Below are positions 1 through 10,912 of a DNA stretch of 64,000 bases, piece by piece (within the stretch, counting starts at the first letter, position 1; each line of letters opens with the position of its first letter). A program made the translations under genes and the position numbers. Source of the DNA: Incurvaria masculella (Eukaryota > Arthropoda > Insecta > Lepidoptera > Incurvariidae); the NCBI GenBank assembly GCA_946894095.1, contig OX335655.1, positions 13,516,001-13,580,000 on the forward strand, written 5' to 3'. The notes beneath the pieces were generated by a model, which was given only the letters and a program-made list of their open reading frames with translations, was not told the DNA's origin and made no database searches.

Positions 1-722
1 TGGGTATTTTAATGAAGCCTCACAGTCATCGTCGCGGACCGATACAGATTTCGGAGTACCTCGATGTAGCGGTGGTCGATTCTGCACCTCAGGAGGAAGT
101 TTTCGACGGCCCATTTTCAACTGAGTCGAACGCCTTCTCGTAAAGGACTAGAAAAGAAGTGGAAGGCTACAAAGAGCGGCTTGTTGTACTCCTCGCACTT
201 CTGCACCACTTGTCTCACAGTAAATATGTGATCCATTATGCCGTATCCTTCCCTGAACCCAGCTTGCTCACGAGGCTGGTACTGATCCAGCCTCTGTGTC
301 AGCCAACTATTGATGACTCATGAAAAGACCTTGTATACGTGGCTTAGAAGTGAGATAGGTCGATAGTTCTTCAACTTCGCCTTATTTTTTTGAGAACTGT
401 ATTGCACAGTGTTTGCAGTTCCTGATGGTCTCCCGCCAGACTTTAGCAGTTCCATCGTTATCCCGTCCTCACCTGGAGCCTTGTGTTATTTTAGTCCTTT
501 CAAAACAACCTTTATCTCATAGACACTAATCTCCGGCAGATCCTCGTTGTAGTATCTAGTGAGCGGGGCACGCCTATCAGAGTCGAGTGGTTTGCTTGGG
601 CTCGGGGCATGCATTGCTGCGGAGTACAATTCGTCATATTTTTTTACCACCGCCTCAAGTATATCCGTCTTTATTGCAGTGACAACCCCATCCGCTCGCT
701 CAGTTTTGAAATTTGAAGGCAC
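1..722 (-). pseudogene. RTE-type non-LTR retrotransposon, reverse transcriptase fragment
   Basis: Read on the minus strand from 722 downward, this is the N-terminal and middle part of an RTE-clade reverse transcriptase. Visible landmarks in order are HKAPGEDGITMELLKSGG (near 485-430), NYRPISLLSHVYKVFS (near 375-310), REQAGFREGYGIMDHI (near 285-235) and the palm-domain VDYEKAFDS region near 150-120. Stops occur (for example at the start of the HKAPGEDG block and after YKVFS), and the block around 120-180 is rearranged. The fragment runs off the window edge. Its last 140 bases are an inverted repeat of 915-1055, because two copies of the same family lie head to head. It is a dead copy. Confidence 0.85.
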
Positions 723-789
723 GGGAAAACACTTTACTGTCTCGATTTTCCTCTATAACGCGCTCAACCAACTTCATGTTCCCTTGGCG

Positions 790-890
790 AATATCGCTAC
801 GGGATATGGTGCGTAACGAGGTAATCCGCCGACGTACCAAAGTAGTCGATATTGGACACCGGGTGGCTAAGCTAGCTAGAAGGAGGAGTA
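790..890 (+). pseudogene. RTE C-terminal fragment
   Basis: A short stretch reading ISLRDMVRNEVIRRRTKVVD and then IGHRVAKLA. It matches the C-terminal part of the RTE copy at 2800-2900 base for base over most of its length. It sits next to a mid-RT piece, so the order is scrambled relative to an intact element. Confidence 0.75.
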
Positions 891-896
891 GCCGCT

Positions 897-3118
897 CTTT
901 GTAGCCTTCGTGGACTACGAGAAGGCGTTCGACTCAGTTGAAAAATGGGCCGTCGAAAACTTCCTCCTGAGGTGCAGAATCGACCACCGCTACATCGAGG
1001 TACTCCGAAATCTGTATCGGTCCGCGACGATGACTGTGAGGCTCCATTAAAATACCCAACCCATCCCTCTTGGTAAAGGCGTTAGGCAGGGGGATGTGAT
1101 CTCAAATCAAATAAAATCAAAAATATCAAATCGAAATATTTTATTCGCAGTGATTACATTACAATATTAAGAATTTGCATAACAGATTATAATATTGATA
1201 CCAATCATGTGAATTCGTCGTTTTACACAATAATATTAAAATAACTTAAATCGTAGAAAGTTTGGTCAAGCAACCATGTACCTAACTTCTTTTTAAATCT
1301 TATGTTAGTTTCTTCTCGCAAGTCTCTTGGTGGCTTATTATACATATTAATACTATTGAACTGGACCCCCTTCACAAATTTTGATGTTGAGTGTGCAGCT
1401 GGCTGGATCACATTTTTATTTCTCGTCGAATATCCGTGTTTAAAATTATTATATGATTCCGGATAGTTTCTGACATAAAAAATAGTTCTTTGTACGTACA
1501 CATCATATACGTATGCAATTTTAGGTTTTTAAACAAAGGCGTGCAAACAAGTGCGTCCCATTTAGAGTGTGTAATTATCCGAATTGCTTTCTTTTGTAGT
1601 CTAAATACTGAAACCGCTTCCCCTGAAGAATCCCAGAACTCAATGCCATAGGTCATGACAGAGTATAAATAACCGAAGTAGGCACTCTTCAGGGTATCCA
1701 AGTCACAGCATTTAGACAGGGTTCTGAGGCAATAACAAGCTTTTGTTAATTTATCACAAACATGTTGAATGTGTTTGTCCCATCGTAACTTTTGATCCAA
1801 CGTGAAGCCTAAGAATATAGTAGATGTTGCAAACGTTATGACTTCACCGTTATATTCGATAAACATCTCATCATTCACTTCATGTTTAATATTTTTTATC
1901 TTAAAATGTACACAGTGTGTTTTAGCACTATTTAACATTAACCCATTTGCTGCGAACCATTTATCCAACTCTTTAATTATTTTTGTTGTTTTGTAAGGAG
2001 TGTTTCAATACTTTTATCAGTAACAATTACATTTGCGTCGTCAGCGTAAATTACTATGGTTTTCGCGAGAAGTACTAGCATAGTGTCTTTTGCAATGTCA
2101 TTAATAAAAATAATAAACAGCAATGGTGCCATGATTGAGCCTTGAGGTACTCCGTAATCGGTTTCAAATAATCGTGATACAGAGTTATCGATAATTTCAT
2201 TTGGTCTGATTTTATATCTTATATTTACGTTACTTTATCACCCACATTTTCTAACCCAAGCTCTTCACAAACGCATCGGAATATGTGTTCAAGACGCTTG
2301 AATGGGAAAACATGGGTATCAACGTTAGTGAATATTTTCCTCAGTCATCTTCGCTACGCCGATCACATTGTTCTTCTGTAAAATTCCCGAGTTCAGCTTT
2401 AAACCATGCTGGAAGACCTTTATAAAGCATCGATAAAGGTAGGTCTGAAGATGAACCGGGATAAAACCATGGTCATGGCGACTGACGGTATGACGGGAGG
2501 ACAAATCGTTATCGACGTAGAAGTGATCGAACAGGTTGAAGAGTACGTATATCTCGGTCAAATCCTGCGGCTTCGTATACAAGGACTGTCTTTGGAGGTT
2601 GAGCGACGGATTCAACTGGGTTGGGCTGCCTTCGGAAAGCTTAAATTCGCTCTAAGGTCTGACCTTCCGTAGAAATTTAAAGACCCGAACATATGACCAG
2701 TGCGTCCTCCCGGTTATGACATGACGTACGGGTGTGAAACGTGGACTCAGACGGTCGCCGTTGTCCAAAGTTTAAAGGTGGCCAGCGAGCAATGGAGCGA
2801 GCCATGCTGGGAATATCGCTACGGGATATGGTACGTAAAGAGGCAATCCGCCGACGTACCAAAGTAGTCGATATTGGACACCGCGTGGCTAAGCTCAAAT
2901 AGCAGTGGGCTGGTCACGTCAGCCGAAGAGACGACGACCGTTGGAGTTACCGTGTCCTACACTGGCGGCCGTGAACAGGCAAACGGAGTGTGGGAAGACC
3001 ACTCGCCAGGTGGGAAGATGAGACAAGTGCGTCGGCGGAAAGCAGTGGTTCCGTACCGCTGAGGGCCGGGAGGACTGGAGAAGGATTGGAGAGACGTATG
3101 TCCAGCAGTGGACGCAAA
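897..3118 (+). pseudogene. RTE-type reverse transcriptase copy, split by a LINE insertion
   Basis: Two blocks of one RTE copy. The first (897-1100) reads VDYEKAFDSVEKWAVENFLL and ends at a PLGKGVRQGDVIS motif. The second (about 2240-3118) resumes near SPKLFTNA and runs to the C-terminal KQWFRTAEGREDWR-like end. The intervening 1.14 kb is a separate LINE in the opposite orientation (1101-2238). The catalytic YADD box reads YADH at 2355-2366 (GAC-type codon changed to CAC), so the second catalytic Asp is lost. Stops and small deletions follow. It is a non-functional relic; the family is well known in Lepidoptera. Confidence 0.85.
1101..2238 (-). pseudogene. Jockey-like LINE, 3' half (J1), nested in RTE
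   Basis: Minus strand, from about 2230 down: a VPQGSIMAPLLFIIFINDI motif, the catalytic box IYADDA (about 2035-2052), then MDKWFAANGLMLNSAKT and a C-terminal domain that includes LRTLSKCCDLDTLKSAYFGY. The frame breaks near 1500 and continues as YNNFKHGYSTRNKNVIQPAA down to 1223. The 3' untranslated part ends in an ATTTGATTTTATTTGATTT-like tail at 1101-1130. The 5' end is missing, as expected from incomplete target-primed reverse transcription. The YADD residues are intact, but frameshifts make it dead. The jockey-like assignment rests on overall motif layout; the exact clade is uncertain. Confidence 0.8.
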
Positions 3119-3129
3119 CACGCTGACTG

Positions 3130-4030
3130 ACTGACCGACATTGCGAAAATTGTACCCATGTTCTCGAAGCACAGGGTCCATTTCGGTGAAGATATGGTCC
3201 TTGTCACACAACCGCTGTGCTCTGAGTCTCAATACTCTTGCGACCGATTCCAAATGCACCCACACAAATGCACCAAAATGAGCATGATGCGAAGTAGCTT
3301 GTAGACAACGATTTGTGTGTGTCGGCTTGCGGTACACTGTGTGGCTTAGGATTCCATCCAATCGTCGAGCAACAAGTACTTCCAAGAACGCCAAAGTGCC
3401 TACCTTCTCACAATCTACTGTATATTTTAAATTTGTGTGAACCTAATTAAGATGAGAGATGAAAGCGTCGAGTGATTGGCGACCATGTGACCAGATTGAA
3501 ATCACGTCATCCCGTACCGTACCCAAAACATTGACTTAAGAGGTGAAGTTTGCAATGTGCGGTGTTCCAGCGGTTCCATGAAAAGGTTTGCCACCACTGG
3601 TGTCACTGGTGATCCCATTGCTACACCTTCTCGCTGGATGTAGTATTGTCCTTGCCACAGAAAGTATGTTGTAGTGAGACAATATGGCAGGAGCTTGACG
3701 CACTCAGTGTCGATGTCGTTGCTGATGACTAAGTTTCTGATGATGTCGAGGGACTCTTGGACTGGTACGTGTGTATATAGCGACTCGACGTCAAAGCTCA
3801 CTAATAGATCCATGCATGCCAACTTCACTGTAGACAACAATTCCACAAAATGGGCCGAATCTTTAGCGTAGGACGACGTCTTGCCAGACAGGGGTTGAAA
3901 TATTGAGGCGACATGTTTAGCGAGTAGGTAGGTAGGAGCATTTATCTGGCTGACTATTGGTCTAAGGGGGTTCCCGTCTTTGTGAATTTTAGGAAGACCG
4001 TAGAAGCGCTATCACCGCATTTCTACCACC
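3130..4030 (-). pseudogene. Penelope-like element reverse transcriptase fragment
   Basis: Minus strand: an LLKIHKDGNPLRPIVSQINA-type start near 4000, then LVSFDVESLYTHVPVQES (about 3815-3755), REGVAMGSPVTPVVANLFM (about 3640-3585) and YRKPTHTNRCLQ (about 3330). These are hallmark Penelope RT motifs, including the conserved KIHK and AMGSP boxes. At 3505-3518 the YxDD catalytic region has lost one base, so the frame runs RYGMT and then a stop. Another frameshift precedes the YRKPTHTN block. The element lacks a recognisable GIY-YIG endonuclease; its end abuts the RTE 3' end. Confidence 0.85.
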
Positions 4031-4190
4031 TCGACCCACACCTATGACTTACGACCACGGCGAGCCTAGTTGTCAGTCGTCTGCTGCGTATGAACGTGGC
4101 GGACAACCTCCTTGGAACGGGCTGAACGATCAGCTCGATACGTCGGCGAATGTCTCCTCCCGCCGCGTGAAAAGCCATAACAATTTTCAA
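4030..4190. repeat. Penelope-associated terminal segment
   Basis: A block containing GGCTGAACGATCAGCTCGAT, then GTCTCCTCCCGCCGCG. It recurs at 47330-47395 and, decayed, at 16735-16805. It lies directly upstream of the Penelope RT remnant, so it is probably part of that element's terminal (pLTR-like) region. The core resembles a hammerhead ribozyme with one extra base; see findings. Confidence 0.55.
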
Positions 4191-4261
4191 ATATATTTAA
4201 CGACCACGGTAACCCCAAAAGTATCACAAGTAAGGTTATTTATTTAGTTATAGATGACGAT

Positions 4262-5200
4262 AGATCATTTGCTGTATTTAATACATCACAATTCACATTA
4301 CGTATTTGGGTCCCCAGTGCATTAAACGCGTTTTACTGTCATTTAAAAGTAGGTTATTGGCTTCACACCATAATTTAAGTGAGTTCATAGCTTGTATAAA
4401 GGACTCCCGTAGTTCTGATATACGATTTTTTGAAATTGATGATTTGTCATCCGCAAATAAAATCATATCATTATCTGTTGCGATGCAGCTTGAAATATCA
4501 TTTATAACAACATATAAAACCACGGTCTTAGAACTGAACCCTGCGGTATACCCATAGTGATTGATTCTACATCAGACTTAGTACCGTTTGCTTCACAATT
4601 GTGTTGTCTATTTAATATATATAATTTACAAATACCTCATTTATTTTCCCTAACACCATAAGTGTTCTAGTTTTCCTGGAAGTATTTTGTGATCTACACA
4701 GTCAAAAGCTTTTGATACATCACAGAAAATGCCGTAGGTGCTCATAGATTTAACTAGAGAAGTTAAAATAGATATTAACATCAAGGCAATGGCATCTCCT
4801 GTTGACCTACACTTACGAAATCCGAATTGATTATAATTAATAACACTGTGAATGTAAGGACACAGGCCGATAATTTTCAACATCATTATGAGATCCCTTT
4901 TTAAGCAATGGTATTACCCTAGTAATTTTTAATAAGTCTGGAAATGTGCCATCTTAAATACAATTCTAAGAGGTTCTATAATACTGCCCCATATGGACTT
5001 TAACAGATTATTAGATATGTTCCATAAACCTTGCGGTCCTTTGGACTTAAGGTCTCTGTTACTTTTTGAATCTCAGAACAGCTAACAGATTCAAAAGTGA
5101 CAGACTTCTTATTGCGTGGTAAAAATATTTTGAGTTGCTCTAATGCGAGATTTACAATTTATTGGATGTATTTAGTTGTATCTTGCGCGACAGAAGAAAA
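4262..5200 (-). pseudogene. Jockey-like LINE fragment (J2)
   Basis: Minus strand: NQFGFRKCRSTGDAIALML (about 4830-4775), YGIFCDVSKAFDCVDHKIL (about 4740-4680), a GIPQGSVL motif near 4545, then the catalytic box ILFADDKSS (about 4465-4440) and LWCEANNLLLNDSKT. Several stops separate the blocks. It belongs to the same family as the copy at 13496-15283 (STGDAI, IFCDxSKAFDCV and NNLLLN are shared). The thumb and C-terminal domains are missing, so the copy stops short at both ends. Confidence 0.8.
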
Positions 5201-5213
5201 ATATTTGTTGAAA

Positions 5214-5456
5214 TGAATTTTTTTGCAACCATTGCACCCAAACTATCAATATATCACAAATATTTCATTTTGTTTTTTTTTACCTATTCAAGGTGAGTTC
5301 GGATCAATAAAAACATCACCGGTTTTCATTTCAAACATCATCAAATGATTTTTTTTGCAACCATTGCACCCAAACTATCAATATATCACAAATATTTCAT
5401 TTTGTTTTTTTTTACCTATTCAAGGTGAGTTCAGATCAATAAAAACATCACCGGTT
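5214..5456. repeat. 132-bp tandem duplication
   Basis: The block starting TTTTGCAACCATTGCACCC and ending AAAACATCACCGGTTT occurs twice, 132 bases apart (GCAACC at 5225 and 5357), with only one or two differences. It is a recent duplication. Confidence 0.9.
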
Positions 5457-5539
5457 TATAGATATACATATCACAAAACTGTTATATTATATTAATTTAA
5501 CAATTGATGAATATAAGAACTGGGCGCATCCGACGTTCA

Positions 5540-5935
5540 ACATGGCCGCGTAGGAAATGTGCCAGGCTGAGGGCAGCCAACCTAATTTTTTTATGAAGTA
5601 TGTTCATAGGACTATCGAATGGTGGTATTGTCATCTTGTTACTCGATGACGTATTTTTTTTTATTTTTCGACATTTTAAAACCGGCCAACCTCAGAACGT
5701 GCCAGGGTAGGACGAGCCAACCTACTTTTTTTTAGCTTTTCTTGATGACCTTTACCGATTGTGCTAGGTCTCATGTTGTTACTCGATGACGTTAAATTCT
5801 ACCAAAAAAGTGATTTAATATTACCTACTGCACAAAACGTTCCAGGTTTGGGTCAGGCAACCTAGTATTTTTAGGAAGCCTATTCTAATCCGCACAACCA
5901 CAAATGGGTCCCATGTTGTTACTCGATGACGTAGG
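5540..5935. repeat. Diverged tandem array, 140-bp period
   Basis: The motif TACTCGATGACGT occurs at 5640, 5780 and 5920, exactly 140 bases apart each time. Each unit also carries a T-run and a GCCAACCTA-like motif after a GTGCCAGG-like motif. Sequence between the anchors is strongly diverged, so this is an old array with preserved spacing. Confidence 0.75.
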
Positions 5936-5999
5936 GTTGACTACGGTCCGCTCTCGTACTAAAATTATTGAATCAAAATCACTGACTAAAAGTCTCCCA

Positions 6000-6290
6000 C
6001 CCAATACACAGTAGGTACACGCGGGGTGCGCGTCGCGCGCAGCACGTGTCCGTGACGTCATCGCGGACAGGCGGGCGGCGCGGCCGCCCGGCGGGGGCGG
6101 CGCGGGCGCGGCGTCCGCGCGAGGCGGCAACGGCGCGGGCGCGGGAGGCGGGGGCGAGCGGGCGCGGGAGGCGGGGGCGAGCGGGCGCGGGAGGCGGGGG
6201 CGAGCGGGCGCGGGAGGCGGGGGCGAGCGGCGCCCGCGGGAGGCGGCAACGGCGCGGCGGGCGGGGCGCGGGGCGCGATATTCGTTTTGG
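6000..6290. other. CpG-rich GC block
   Basis: An abrupt, almost pure G/C segment in AT-rich DNA. It includes a perfect CRE palindrome TGACGTCA (about 6053-6060), a CACGTG E-box (about 6042) and an internal 23-bp minisatellite. Both strands are open over much of it, giving low-complexity Arg/Pro/Ala/Gly translations, as expected from composition alone. I found no convincing splice pair on the minus strand, the strand of the neighbouring exons. It could be a promoter or first exon, or only a GC-rich repeat. Confidence 0.6.
6134..6235. repeat. 23-bp GC-rich minisatellite
   Basis: About four near-perfect copies of a 23-base unit built on GCGGGAGGCGGGGGCGAGCG, with unit starts at 6141, 6164, 6187 and 6210. 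The period is not a multiple of three, so it shifts frame with each unit and argues against conserved coding. Confidence 0.9.
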
Positions 6291-6359
6291 ACATATTCAC
6301 CCAGGCGGAATCCGGTTAAATTAGATCCCATATTATCTCAGCGATCTTTAGATCAGCGC

Positions 6360-6605
6360 AGATTTTTTCTTTTCCTGAGGCATTATACAATACCATTTTT
6401 GAAGCCACAGTACATATTTCACATACTATATTTCAAGGTGAGGTACTCCGCTCTTTCGAAATCTCTTCAAATCTCAGCCATCATTAGGTCAGGGTTGATT
6501 ATTTTTTGCATGGGTCGTTATAAAAGGCTATATTTGAAACCTTAGCAAATATTTCACGTAGAAAAGTTCGCGATAAGGTAGGTACTCTTCTTTTTCGAAA
6601 TCCCT
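6360..6605. repeat. Diverged two-unit repeat, about 139 bp
   Basis: GGTGAGGTACTCCGCTCTTT followed by CGAAATC near 6437 recurs as GGTAGGTACTCTTCTTTTTC near 6576. The upstream AAATATTTCAC motifs are similarly spaced. I see no coding signal. Confidence 0.5.
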
Positions 6606-6611
6606 TGCAGT

Positions 6612-6731
6612 CGTATTCACAGTGAACCTGTAAAAACTTGGTACGAGATTAGCACCGGACTAACCATACAAAAACCGGTTTACTTCGACCTTAATACGCG
6701 TAGTAAAGTTAGTACGCCCACTTTATAATAC
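6612..6731. repeat. Short MITE-like repeat, copy 1
   Basis: Shares GTACGAGATTAGCACCGGAC, then TAACCATACAAAAACCGGTT, with 45861-45960. The ends GTATTCACAGTG and ATAATAC suggest short inverted termini. Confidence 0.6.
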
Positions 6732-6784
6732 TTTTTAATACTGCTGTTTGTATCTAAAACCATTTTAGTAACAAAAACAAGATT

Positions 6785-7230
6785 TCCAGATTCATCGGAC
6801 ACCTTCCGAAGATTGTCTGGTATTACAAAGATTTGCAAAGATTCTCAGATTCCTTAGGATTACTCGGGATTACATAAAATTTTCCGGATTCTTCGGACCC
6901 CCGTCAGATTTATCGGACTCCGCCTAAGATTACACGAGATTTTCATGATTTTTTTAGGATTCCCAATGATTTCCTTAGGATTCTCAGATTCTTTAGGATT
7001 ACTCGGGATTACATAAGATTTCCGAGATTCTCCGGACTCCCACCAGATTCCTCAGACTCCCACCAGATTCCTCGGACTCCCACCTAAGTTTCTCAGATTC
7101 TTTAGGATTACTCGGGATTACATAAGATTTCCGAGATTCTCCGGACTCCCGCCAGATTCCTCAGACTCCCACCAGATTCCTCGGACTCCCACCTAAGATT
7201 CTTGAGATTCCTAAACGATTGTACACCAGA
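6785..7230. repeat. AGATTCCTCGGACTCCCAC minisatellite
   Basis: Many degenerate copies of a roughly 10-20 base unit (AGATTCCTCGGACTCCCACC and variants), organised in a higher-order repeat. TACTCGGGATTACATA occurs at 6861, 7000 and 7109. I see no coding frame. Confidence 0.85.
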
Positions 7231-8378
7231 TTCCCTGAGTGAGTGACCCCTCGGTTTTTACAATGATTTTTATTATATATTCCTTATTTGGAACCACAAT
7301 ACAACAAAACAATGAAACTATAAATGTCAACAACCTTGTTGAATGACATGAATTTGGATACAATGTGAAACTGTTAATGTTAACAAACATAGTAAGACAT
7401 GCCACAATTGGTAACATTTTTTTGTTACGCTATAAAAAAGTTCAAACTTTCACTTATTCTTAATATATGTTCTCACAAACTATTTAAATTTAAATTCAAA
7501 AAACTTCAACATTGTAATTTCAGAGATAATTATATACGAAGCTCAAAAGTTGGCATCAAATCCAACGTGAGTTACCATGGAATTACCCAGATGGTAGCGT
7601 TTCATGACATTAGTGGGAAGCGACTCCCTTTAACTGCTTCCAGCATAACTGTTTGTCATTGGGAAAAGGATATTATAAAGTACAGGAAGGGCGATTTCAA
7701 TGGAAAACAATCCCATCGGCTCTTGCTAGAAAAATTGTGAAAACCGAAAATTGTTTTAATCTACTAACCAAAACGAATCTAAAATCTACGTTGATCTTAG
7801 TTCTACGATGATGTTTTCTCCTAATATAAATGACGTAGTTATTTAACTTAAGGCAACAGCTCCAGGTTTCAAAGAACCTCAATCGATCCTAACAACGCGC
7901 CATCGCGTCGAAGGAGCTTTCACAACGGCTGCTTTTCGTTACATTTCCTCGCTGAATTAGCGTGTGTCGACAAAAATACCATGAAAGGAGCCATCTTAAC
8001 GATAACATGATTTTTTTAAAATATAGATCTAATCAAGATAAATTTGATGGTTCATTTTGATTTTTCAGATGACAATCTTCAATATTGTGGGATAAGTTAG
8101 AATTGTTTCCCACCAAAAATTCTTCTGGATTTGTTTTAAATTCTTGATTGATAGGCATTGCAAAACATCTAGTGTAGTTTGTTCCAACTATCCACTATTA
8201 TGTTTGATTAGAAGTGTGTTTTTAGAATTTGTTGGTCGGTGCCAGGAAAAAATATATACAGATTATTTCATCGACTTTGCTCTACAGATCGTTTTCATCA
8301 GCCATTTTGCATTTTTATTACACCAACAAAATAACATTTTAAGCTGCAACATTGTATTGTGTGGGAAGTCGGAGTTCT
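7231..8378. other. No recognisable gene
   Basis: AT-rich DNA. A 113-codon open frame at 7399-7740 on the plus strand has no motif I recognise, ordinary codon composition for AT-rich DNA and no splice context. I treat it as chance. Confidence 0.5.
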
Positions 8379-9171
8379 CACCGATATTGGCGTTTACTGA
8401 ACTTTAATATTATGTAAAAACGCCAAACCCATACAAGTTTTACAATAATTCTGTGCTTTTACTTCTTGAACCTGTCAAACCGACATACTGACTAACGATT
8501 TGTTTAAAAATGGCATGTTAACGGCAACATCAACGCTCAAATGTTAGTTCGCTTAAGGTGGCCCAACCCGACGGGCCTAACTCATTCGCGGGCACGGTAC
8601 AAAACCGTGCTGTTGCGCTCTGGGACCTTCTCTGTTTGAAAGAATAAGACAGGCTCCGTGATGAGGAAGATGCAACATGTCCACAAAAAAGACAATGTGC
8701 ATAGTGTATGATTTGGTAAGATTTACGAAAATTTTAATTTCAAAACGACTTATAGCTAAAAGTAAACCACGACCGCTGTAGTCAAAAATCTAACAAAAAA
8801 CAAAGAGATCATAAATCTTGATTAAATAAGCTTTGTCTGATGACTAATCTTTTTATAATGTTCTTACTTTATCATTGCGTAATCCACCTCCAAAGTTATT
8901 GTATAAAACGCGCGAAAAATTCGAACTTTCGAGCCTTATAACTTGGAAACCAAACACAATTTTACAATGCCAATGGTCATCAGACATCTAGTTCGATCAA
9001 ATAAAGCTATTTTGAGCAAAATTTTAGATCTCTGACAAGAAATATGGGCGTGATCTTCTTTCCCCTTTTGTATGGGGAGATGAGCGGGATGGGCCACCTT
9101 AACGCCCACTGGGCGCGCTCTACAATTATCCATATATTTAGAAAGGCCAGTCAATCGGTTTGGCTAAGTGA
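8379..9171 (+). mobile_element. MITE family Y, copy 4, interrupted by X MITE
   Basis: Begins TCTCACCGATATTGGCGTTT and ends near CAATCGGTTTGGCTAAGTGA, a decayed version of the CACCTAAATTGGCGTTTACG terminus seen in the copies at 32.4-33.7 kb. An X element (8553-9102) sits inside it at the same site as in the copy at 32795-33653. Confidence 0.65.
8553..9102 (+). mobile_element. TTAA-flanked MITE family X, copy a
   Basis: About 545 bp with inverted ends GGTGGCCCAACCC and GATGGGCCACC, flanked by TTAA on both sides. The TTAA target choice is typical of piggyBac-type transposition, but I see no transposase. Eight related copies lie in this window. Confidence 0.85.
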
Positions 9172-9631
9172 CAAGTCGAACTAAGGGCTCTGGTAAAAGT
9201 ATCACGGTATTGAAAGGGGGTATTCTTATTTGTGAACGTCATAAATACTATCAGTGAGTTGTTATAATGCGGAAAAATCTATTACCTTCTGACAGAGGTG
9301 CATTTCTGCAAAAGAAAATCCCTTCAAACATTAACTTGGTTCTGAATTCTTCCTAGATAAATATTACCTAACTTTTATCGGTCTCTGGCTGAGAGTAGAT
9401 ATTTTTCGAAGTTCAAAAATGCACATAAAATTGTAGGTATCAAACCATATCCAAGAGCATGTGAACGGACCTTTGAGACTGACGCCAACTCTTGTCTTTG
9501 ACATGCTAATTTCGACCTTGAAGTTTTTACAAGGACGAGGAAAGGGGAGCATGCCTCATCGATGGATGCGGACTTCCTACAGCAGCCTACAATATAAAAG
9601 GAACAAAAAAACTGAAGGAAGGAATTCCCGT

Positions 9632-9741
9632 GTTTTCGCCACCGCCAGTTACCTGATATCCGATAAGTAACTTTCGGTTACTTCGCATATTTGTATGGTG
9701 TAACCGAAAAGTTACTTTTTGTACCTGGAGGTGGTGGCAAC
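9632..9741. mobile_element. MITE family V, copy 1
   Basis: Inverted ends around TTTTCGCCACCGCCAGTTAC and GTACCTGGAGGTGGTGGCAA, with internal CGGTTAC-type inverted motifs. Related to 53560-53776 and 34994-35070. Confidence 0.65.
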
Positions 9742-10840
9742 GTGCAATTGCATAGTAGACGATAGTTGCATCAGACTAAAGTTTAACACATGACACCATG
9801 AATTAGCAGATATGAACGAGAATGTGTGACCGTATTCAGATGCTTACATAGTTTCAAGGTGTCATTGCGATTGTAACAATAAGGATCTTTTCCCTATTTA
9901 CCTTAGTTGTGTGTAGTTGCGTGAAAAAACCCGTTTTATGCCTGGAAATTTGATTTATATATTTATTGAAGGGTAACCTTAAAGCTAACCAAACCACAAA
10001 TACACAAATTACAGTAAAATAAAAAAGGGCCTATCCACGTATTACGTCAGCGTTTTATTTGTTGATTTTGGCTTTGACAGAATAAAAATTTAATTCCAAT
10101 TTTGACCGAGTCGAGCTCGCATACGTAGGGTTCCGTATCATCCTTCGAAATTGACAAAAAAAAATATTGATATTTTATACACTTTAATTGTTTAAATAAA
10201 CAACAGACACTACCTACAGAACGGTTTGAGAGGTCGGTGTACATTAATTATGTTTGATAGTAGAATTCTAGTTACACAAAATCAAAATTATATAATAATT
10301 ATATCAAGTGTAAAAGGCCCGTGTCAGAATACTTAGTAGGTATAATATTGTAATATAAAAAAGAAAAGGTAAAAATATTTTAAGAAAGAAATGTCATTAA
10401 AATTATTTATGTGATACGAAACTGTATCCGAATTGTCAAGAATAATGGTCAAATAACATAAAATAATATAGTTAGTAGATTAAACATGTAGTAAAATAAA
10501 TAATAATAAAAAGATATTTTATGTCAACTGAACAGTAATAATAAAGATAAAATAATAAGTAGAACAGATATTTGTTACCATACGTGGCTCCGCTGCCGCT
10601 GTACGAAAGAGCTTCGACCGGCCAGTCCCTTCCTTCCTTACTCCATGTTTCGACTTGCTCCCCGAGAGTTTTCCTCAAGGACCTTCGCGTGTACAGTGGC
10701 AATTTGTCACCGTGTATCGAGGCGCGGGCAGAGTTGGTTCCGAGCCGATTGTACAATCGGCCTGCGCCGATAAGGCGGCCGCCCCTCTGCAGGCTGCCTT
10801 TATCTGACCCTTCGGTCTGTCGAGCTGGGAGAGCCGGGCC
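9742..10840. other. No gene recognised; one short G-family fragment
   Basis: 10098-10150 matches the GAGTCGGACTCG to GGGTTCCGTACC end of repeat family G (see 22599-22860). 10570-10840 is relatively GC-rich and contains the palindrome CCGATTGTACAATCGG (about 10745-10760), but shows no frame I trust. The rest is AT-rich. Confidence 0.5.
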
Positions 10841-10912
10841 GGGGGGTTACCATAGTAAATTAACTCATCGCGTGAACAGGAAAGTGAGTGATCGAATCTG
10901 ACGTTTAACACC
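10841..10912. mobile_element. MITE family U, partial copy
   Basis: Starts GGGGGTTACCATAGTAAATT and matches the left end of the palindromic U elements at 42359-42606 and 55189-55445. It is cut off where the X element at 10913 begins. Confidence 0.7.

Noticed and set aside
5885..6331. 148-codon Pro/Arg/Ala frame through the GC block
   Set aside because: Several frames on both strands are open there because of G/C composition and a 23-base repeat. No splice signals support one.
8936..9154. Open frames of 60-97 codons inside X elements (also 34364, 46293, 33414)
   Set aside because: They recur in each X MITE on either strand, are too short for a transposase and have no motif.
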